A program made the position numbers and the translations under genes. DNA of 26,490 bases from Acidimicrobiaceae bacterium (GTDB lineage: Bacteria; Actinomycetota; Acidimicrobiia; Acidimicrobiales; RAAP-2), in NCBI GenBank assembly GCA_003133075.1, contig PKZN01000097.1, positions 1 through 26,490 on the forward strand, written 5' to 3'. Numbering within the stretch: position 1 is the first letter of the stretch; every line of letters starts with the position of its first letter. The notes under the pieces were generated by a model, which ran no database searches, was not told the DNA's origin, and worked only from the letters and a program-made list of their open reading frames with translations. Of the stretch, positions 22,082 through 26,490 are shown piece by piece.

Positions 22082-23010
22082 GCGACCTCATCGAACTCGA
22101 AGAGCCCGCCGAGCCGAGCAACTCCTCGCGCGAGGAGATTCGTCGAATCTCCGACAACGCTCGTGCTCGTCGCATCGCAATCTCGCGTGTCATGGTCGCA
22201 CTTTGTGGCGTAGCGCTGCTGATCGCGGCGGTGCCGTTGGTCGCGCTCCTCTACCAGTTGATCAACAAGGGCGTCGGGCAGCTCAATCTCGACTTCTTCA
22301 CGAAGCTCCCCGAGACGCCGACGTTGATCGCGCCGAACGCCACTGGCGGCATCTCGAACGCCATCGTTGGGACCATCGCCTTGACGCTCTACGCGTCCAT
22401 TCTGGCCATCCCCGTCGGGGTGCTCGTGGGGGTCTACCTCGCTGAGACCGACTCCAAGTTCGCCACGACGCTACGCGTCATCGCCCAGACCATGGCCGGC
22501 GCGCCGTCGATCTTGATGGGGCTGTTCGCGTTTTCCTTCGTCGTCCACGACCTCAACATCGGCTTCACGGCGATAGCCGGCTCCTTCGCGCTCGCGGTCC
22601 TGATGTTGCCCGTGATCATCATCTCCACCGAGATAGCGGTGCGCAACGTGCCCAACTCCCTGCGCGAAGCGGGCCTTGCGCTCGGCGCGAAGCCGCACAA
22701 GGTCTCGACCAAAGTGGTGCTCCCTTCGGCCGTCACCGGCATCGTCACCGGCGTGATCCTCGCGATCTCGCGGGCCGTCGGTGAGACCGCGCCGGTGTTG
22801 CTCGTGATCGGTGGCGGGTTCACCAACTCCTGGCAGCCCTTCAACCCGGTCTCGGCGATGCCGCTGGCGATCTTCGAGAACGCCAAGTCGGAGTGGCCGA
22901 GCCAGCGAGCCCAGGTCTGGGGAATTGCGTTAGTCCTGGTCGCCTTCGTTTTTGTATTGAGCCTTACCGCCCGGATTTGGGCATCGAGAAAGCAGCAGGT
23001 TAGAAACTAG
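22078..23010 (+). CDS. pstA: Phosphate ABC transporter permease PstA
   Basis: A 310-residue inner-membrane permease with six helices after a charged, about 40-residue N-terminus. GGISNAIVGTIALTLYASILAIPVGVLVGVYLAE, MAGAPSILMGLFAF and the EAA loop REAGLALGAKPHKVSTKVVLPSAVTGI are typical PstA. The ATG overlaps the pstC stop (ATGA at 22078-22081), showing translational coupling and equal output of the two permease halves. Confidence 0.95.
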   Translation: MSDLIELEEPAEPSNSSREEIRRISDNARARRIAISRVMVALCGVALLIAAVPLVALLYQLINKGVGQLNLDFFTKLPETPTLIAPNATGGISNAIVGTIALTLYASILAIPVGVLVGVYLAETDSKFATTLRVIAQTMAGAPSILMGLFAFSFVVHDLNIGFTAIAGSFALAVLMLPVIIISTEIAVRNVPNSLREAGLALGAKPHKVSTKVVLPSAVTGIVTGVILAISRAVGETAPVLLVIGGGFTNSWQPFNPVSAMPLAIFENAKSEWPSQRAQVWGIALVLVAFVFVLSLTARIWASRKQQVRN

Positions 23011-23012
23011 AC

Positions 23013-23858
23013 ATGGAGCGAGAAACAGAGATCATGACCGAGATCCAAGCCCAGCCCACTACGACCATCACGCCCGCGTTACGCGGACCCGTCGCGATGC
23101 AGTTGCGCGACGTCGCGGTGTCCTTTCACGGACGCACCGCGGTGCGCGACTGCAGCTTCGACGTGGTGAAAAACCGCGTCACGAGTCTGATCGGACCCTC
23201 GGGCTCGGGCAAGACGACGTTGCTGCGCGCGCTCAATCGACTCCACGACCTGACGCCCGGCGCGAAGGTGAGCGGACAGATCCTCTTAGAAGGCACCGAC
23301 ATCTACCGCGGCAATCTGACCGTCACCGAGTTGCGCACGCGCGTCGGCATGGTCTTCCAGCGACCGAACCCGTTCCCCACGATGTCGATCTACGACAACG
23401 CCGTCTCGGGACTTCGCTTCAACGGCATCAAGAAGAAGTCACTGCTCGATGAAGCGGCCGAGTCGTCGCTCCGTTCGGCCGCCCTGTGGGACTCGGTCTC
23501 TAGTCGCCTCAAGGTGGCGGCTTCGAACCTCTCGGGCGGAGAGCAGCAGCGTCTGTGCATCGCGCGAGCGCTAGCACTCGAGCCCGAGGTGCTCTTGATG
23601 GATGAGCCCACCTCCGCGCTCGACCCCGTCGCGACGCTGCGCATCGAAGAGCTCATGACGAGCTTGAAGAGCCGGGTGACGGTGGTCATCGTGACCCACA
23701 ACATGCAACAGGCCGCTCGAATCTCGGACGACTGTGCGTTCTTGTTGATGGGGGAGGACCGCGCCGGGGAACTCATCGAGTTCGACACCACGGAGAAGAT
23801 CTTCAACAATCCCGTCGACTCACGCACCCTCGACTACACCCTCGGCCGCTTCGGTTGA
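23013..23858 (+). CDS. pstB: Phosphate ABC transporter ATP-binding protein PstB
   Basis: A 281-residue ATPase that powers phosphate import. Walker A GPSGSGKTT (61-69), Q-loop MVFQRPNPFPTMSIYDN, the signature LSGGEQQR (173-180; usually GGQQQR in PstB), Walker B LLMDEP (194-199) and the switch histidine in VTHNM are all present. The RALNRLHDL segment after Walker A is typical of PstB. ATG at 23013 directly follows the pstA stop; ATG at 23034 is a possible alternative, and neither has a clear ribosome site. phoU does not follow pstB here. Confidence 0.94.
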   Translation: MERETEIMTEIQAQPTTTITPALRGPVAMQLRDVAVSFHGRTAVRDCSFDVVKNRVTSLIGPSGSGKTTLLRALNRLHDLTPGAKVSGQILLEGTDIYRGNLTVTELRTRVGMVFQRPNPFPTMSIYDNAVSGLRFNGIKKKSLLDEAAESSLRSAALWDSVSSRLKVAASNLSGGEQQRLCIARALALEPEVLLMDEPTSALDPVATLRIEELMTSLKSRVTVVIVTHNMQQAARISDDCAFLLMGEDRAGELIEFDTTEKIFNNPVDSRTLDYTLGRFG

Positions 23859-23862
23859 TCGG

Positions 23863-23875
23863 GCCCCGTTGGGGC
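23863..23875. terminator. Weak hairpin after pstB
   Basis: GCCCC and GGGGC pair around GTT, five bases after the pstB stop. There is no T tract, so it may stabilise or partly end the pst transcript. Confidence 0.3.
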
Positions 23876-23887
23876 ATGGCAGACTAA

Positions 23888-23905
23888 CCAGAACCGTCGT
23901 TCTGG
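23888..23905 (+). promoter_or_regulatory. Hairpin overlapping the amidase ribosome site
   Basis: CCAGAAC (23888-23894) and GTTCTGG (23899-23905) form a perfect seven-base-pair stem with loop CGTC. The last two G residues are the first two of the Shine-Dalgarno GGAGGG (23904-23909), so folding would partly hide the ribosome site. Confidence 0.4.
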
Positions 23906-23915
23906 AGGGTGCATC

Positions 23916-25316
23916 GTGGGCAATGAACTGTGGCAGGAGTCGGCGACGACGCTCGCCAACTTGATCCGTAGTGGGCAGACCTCCTCGCGCGAAGTCGCCG
24001 AAGCCCACCTCGCGCGCATCGACGCGGTGAATCCCGCCGTTAACGGCGTCGTCGAAGTACGCCCGGAAGAGGTCCTCAAAGAAGCCGACGCCGCCGACGC
24101 CGCGCAGCGCGACCACCAGGCGCTCGGGGCGCTGCACGGGGTTCCCTTCACCGTCAAGATCAACCTCGACGTCGCGGGCTACGCCACCAGCGAAGGTTGC
24201 GTCGCCTTAAAGGACTTCGTCGCCACCGCCGACGCGCCGATCGTTGAGCAGATGCGTCGCGCGGGCGCGGTCGTGCTGGCGCGCACCAATATGCCCGACC
24301 TCGGTCTGCGCATCAATTCGGTCTCCTCGCTCTACGGCGCCACGCACAATCCCTGGAAGCACGGCTATACGGCCGGCGGTTCCTCGGGCGGCGAGGCGGC
24401 GTCGATCGCCTCGGGGATGAGCCCCATCGGACTCGGGAACGACATCGGCGGTTCGCTGCGCAACCCGGCGTATTGCTGTGGGGTCGCGTCGATCAAGCCA
24501 TCGCGCGGGCGCGTCGCCCAGGGCAACCCGAGCGCGCTGTTCGACATGCCGGTCAACTCCCAGTTCATGCTGGCCGACGGCGTGCTCGCTCGCCACGTCG
24601 GTGACGTACGTCGGGGACTCGAAGTCGTCATGGGCGCCCACCACGGCGACCCGCAGTCCTTCGACGCGCCGCTGCACGGGCGTCCCGTCGCGAAGCGCGT
24701 CGCCCTCGTGGCCGAACCCGGCGGCGGGACCACCCACCCCGACGTCGCCGAAGGTGTGCGGATCGCCGGACGCGCCCTCGAGGCGGCCGGGTACGAAGTT
24801 GAAGAGATCGAGCCGCCGTTGCTCATTGAGGCGTACCTCTCCTGGGCGGAGTTGATGATGACGAGTCTCGCGGTGGCGCGACCCCTGATCGAGCCGGTGA
24901 TGGGTGAGGAGGGTCGTCGATTCTTGGACCTGAGCAGCGTCGAGTTCCCGCCCGCGACGCCAGAATCGACGGCGCTGATGTTCATGTTCCGCTACAAGGT
25001 GGCGCGCGCCTGGCGCGAGTTCTTGACGAACTACCCCTTAATCGTCGGGCCAACCTGGACGCAGCCGCCCTTCGAGTTGGACTTCGACATCCAAGACGCC
25101 GAGTCGGCCATGAAGGTCGTCGAACTGTTTCGCTTCGTGTTGCCGGCCAACCTGCTCGGCCTGCCCGCGGCCTGCGTCGCGACCGGTGTCGCCAGCGGCT
25201 TACCCACGGGCGTGCAAGTCATCGGCGACCTGTTGCGCGAGGACCTCTGCCTGAACGCCGCCGAGGCGATCGAAGAGAGCGTCGGCGTCCTCACGCCGAT
25301 TGACCCGCGCGCGTAA
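23916..25316 (+). CDS. Amidase signature family hydrolase
   Basis: A 466-residue hydrolase with a complete Ser-cisSer-Lys triad: Lys81 in PFTVKIN, Ser156 in AGGSSGGEAASIASG and Ser180 in GNDIGGSLRNPA. The spacing (75 and 24 residues) equals that of fatty acid amide hydrolase. Relatives hydrolyse fatty, aryl or peptide amides, and GatA is also related, but no GatB or GatC is nearby, so a catabolic or detoxifying amidase is more likely. The substrate is unknown. GTG at 23916 follows GGAGGGTG by a few bases. It lies 57 bases after pstB and 3 bases before the GNAT gene, with which it is probably co-transcribed. Confidence 0.9.
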   Translation: MGNELWQESATTLANLIRSGQTSSREVAEAHLARIDAVNPAVNGVVEVRPEEVLKEADAADAAQRDHQALGALHGVPFTVKINLDVAGYATSEGCVALKDFVATADAPIVEQMRRAGAVVLARTNMPDLGLRINSVSSLYGATHNPWKHGYTAGGSSGGEAASIASGMSPIGLGNDIGGSLRNPAYCCGVASIKPSRGRVAQGNPSALFDMPVNSQFMLADGVLARHVGDVRRGLEVVMGAHHGDPQSFDAPLHGRPVAKRVALVAEPGGGTTHPDVAEGVRIAGRALEAAGYEVEEIEPPLLIEAYLSWAELMMTSLAVARPLIEPVMGEEGRRFLDLSSVEFPPATPESTALMFMFRYKVARAWREFLTNYPLIVGPTWTQPPFELDFDIQDAESAMKVVELFRFVLPANLLGLPAACVATGVASGLPTGVQVIGDLLREDLCLNAAEAIEESVGVLTPIDPRA

Positions 25317-25319
25317 CGC

Positions 25320-25766
25320 GTGGCGGCCCTGATTCGTCCGATCGAGCAGCGCGACCTTCGCGCCGCGTCGCTCGTCGTCCAGGGCGGCGCGAATTTTCCA
25401 GACGAGGAACACGAGGACGACGTCGAGGCCTACTGGTCCGCCGTCACCGAGACGCGCGCCCGTCGTGGTGAGGTCCTCGTCGCCGACCTTGACGGTGAGG
25501 TCGTCGGCGTGCTCCAGGTGATCGTCTTTCAGCACTTCCAACACACTGGTGGCTGGTGTGCGGAGTTGGAGAGCGTCCACGTGCGAGAAGACCAGCGCAG
25601 CGCGGGTATCGGCGGCGAACTACTAGCTGCCGCGGAGGACGTCGCGCGACGCGCGGGTTGTTACCGCGTGCAACTGACGAGTCGCAAGTTCCGCGTCGAC
25701 GCACACCGCTTTTATTTGGCCCACGGCTTCGAAGCGACGAGCGAAGGCTTTAAGAAGCCCCTCTAG
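25320..25766 (+). CDS. GNAT family N-acetyltransferase
   Basis: A 148-residue acetyltransferase. The acetyl-CoA motif A is LESVHVREDQRSAGIGGELLAAAEDVARRAG (the Q/R-x-x-G-x-G/A signature), followed by motif B RFYLAHGFEAT. The N-terminus, ALIRPIEQRDLRAASLVV, is the usual first strand and helix. The GTG at 25320 starts three bases after the amidase stop and lacks a clear ribosome site, which fits coupling to amidase translation. The amine it acetylates is unknown. Its 3' end overlaps the convergent carbonic anhydrase gene by four bases. Confidence 0.85.
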   Translation: MAALIRPIEQRDLRAASLVVQGGANFPDEEHEDDVEAYWSAVTETRARRGEVLVADLDGEVVGVLQVIVFQHFQHTGGWCAELESVHVREDQRSAGIGGELLAAAEDVARRAGCYRVQLTSRKFRVDAHRFYLAHGFEATSEGFKKPL

Positions 25767-26257
25767 GGGACCGCGACCTCGCGCAGCGCGCCATCGTCCA
25801 CGTCAAAGACGAAGCCGCGAATCTCCTGGCCATCGACGAAGGGGCTCGCCCGCAAGGTCTTGACAGTCTGGCGGACGTCCTCGTCGACGTCGCGGTAGGC
25901 GCCGAGTCGAAACGGTGGTCGTTCGCCGAGGGTATCGGTGATCTCATCTATCAAGGTGGCTTCGTCGAATGACTCCAGGCCGCAGCGCGTGTGGTGGATC
26001 ACCATGACCGCGCGCGTACCCAGGAGCCGCTGACTCAGCAACAAAGAGCGCACGGCGTCCTCGCTGGCGAGACCCCCGGCGTTTCGCACCAGGTGCACCT
26101 CGCCGAGGTCGAGACCCAGCGCGCCAAAGAGGTCGAGTCGAGAGTCCATGCAGGTCAGCACCGCGAGATGCAGCGCCGGGGTGGTGGGAAGTTCGCGGTG
26201 CCCGTGGGTCGTCACGTAGCGCGCATTGTGCTCTAGGAGTTCGTCGATGACGGTCAT
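25763..26257 (-). CDS. Beta-class carbonic anhydrase
   Basis: A 164-residue zinc enzyme interconverting CO2 and bicarbonate. Zinc ligands are read from VLTCMDSRLDLF (Cys36, and Asp38-Arg40 dyad) and VIHHTRCG (His, Cys), with NAGG in between as the family requires. It is short and resembles the compact mycobacterial Rv1284-type enzymes. The ATG at 26257 is used. No partner for CO2 fixation is in the window, so a housekeeping or pH role is likely. GadB also releases CO2, but the genes are far apart. Confidence 0.93.
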   Translation of the reverse strand: MTVIDELLEHNARYVTTHGHRELPTTPALHLAVLTCMDSRLDLFGALGLDLGEVHLVRNAGGLASEDAVRSLLLSQRLLGTRAVMVIHHTRCGLESFDEATLIDEITDTLGERPPFRLGAYRDVDEDVRQTVKTLRASPFVDGQEIRGFVFDVDDGALREVAVP

Positions 26258-26326
26258 CGGACCATCTTAGAAAATCGTCGCATTCACCCCGTCTCGGCGT
26301 GAGTACGCTCGCACCAGGAGGTGCCT

Positions 26327-26490
26327 ATGGAGCATATGGACGAGGTACGTGAGGAGTTACGTCAACCCGCACTCGACCTGCACGCGCTGATCCCCGACGT
26401 GATGAAGGGCTACGTCGCGCTGTCGAGTGCGGCCTTCGCGGAAGGGGAACTCAGTAGTGGCGTGAAGGAGTTGATGGCGCTCGTCATCGC
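26327..26490 (+). CDS. Carboxymuconolactone decarboxylase/AhpD-like protein, 5' part
   Basis: Cut off by the window end after about 54 codons. The visible part reads as a helical start (PALDLHALIPDVMKGYVALSSAAF) and then GVKELMALVIA, the opening of the carboxymuconolactone decarboxylase/AhpD fold just before its Cys-x-x-Cys site, which is outside the window. AGGAGGTG (26317-26324) precedes the ATG at 26327 and is nearly the ideal ribosome site. Whether it is a peroxidase partner or a catabolic enzyme cannot be told. Confidence 0.75.
   Translation, partial: MEHMDEVREELRQPALDLHALIPDVMKGYVALSSAAFAEGELSSGVKELMALVI

Noticed and set aside
1..26490. CRISPR arrays, insertion sequences, prophage or other mobile elements
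   Set aside because: I found no regularly spaced repeats of CRISPR type, no transposase or integrase frames and no terminal inverted repeats; all clear genes are of chromosomal housekeeping or metabolic type.

Overview
The window looks like the chromosome of a high-GC Gram-positive bacterium (Actinomycetota), possibly Acidimicrobiia. Pointers are strong GC bias at third codon positions, GTG starts, two enzymes of families that often use deazaflavin F420, a group III-type phosphofructokinase, and phased 11-bp repeats resembling actinobacterial PHO boxes. The class assignment is inference. No transposase, integrase, phage gene or CRISPR array was seen. Genes are packed tightly, and four convergent pairs overlap at their 3' ends.

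Layout. (1) 1-437: 3' half of a tRNA-Arg(CCU) and a DUF3054 membrane protein. (2) 508-3703, minus strand: a glutamate-dependent acid-resistance operon, read as a 96-residue protein of unknown function, then gadB, then gadC. Its upstream region holds a 14-bp palindrome one base away from the mycobacterial DosR/DevR box, placed near -43 of a putative extended -10. (3) 3977-5374: a DUF1801 protein and a CHAD-domain protein. (4) 5419-10659: a Ddn-like oxidoreductase, divergent from beta-ureidopropionase, dihydropyrimidinase and a luciferase-like (LLM) oxidoreductase, and a convergent MFS exporter. This is the last part of reductive pyrimidine (or hydantoin) breakdown, with two possible F420 enzymes flanking the two hydrolases and no dihydropyrimidine dehydrogenase in view. 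(5) 10736-14421: a small PH-like protein, a membrane protein, a DHFR/RibD-type reductase, a glutaredoxin-thioredoxin reductase fusion and a peptidase E-like protein. (6) 14516-19305: pfkA, an NCS1 nucleobase permease divergent from a PfkB-type kinase, trmO and thymidine kinase. (7) 19394-23858: a small zinc-ribbon protein and the pstSCAB phosphate importer behind a PHO-box-like array. (8) 23916-26490: an amidase, a GNAT acetyltransferase, a beta-carbonic anhydrase and the start of a carboxymuconolactone decarboxylase/AhpD-like gene.

How it fits together. Three themes stand out: acid stress (gad operon), use of nucleobases and nucleosides (dihydropyrimidinase and ureidopropionase, NCS1 permease, PfkB kinase, thymidine kinase), and phosphate supply (Pst, and perhaps the CHAD protein through polyphosphate). 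The signals most worth following are the DosR-like palindrome at the gad promoter, the small unknown gene opening that operon, the oxidoreductases flanking the pyrimidine hydrolases, and the phased repeat array before pstS.
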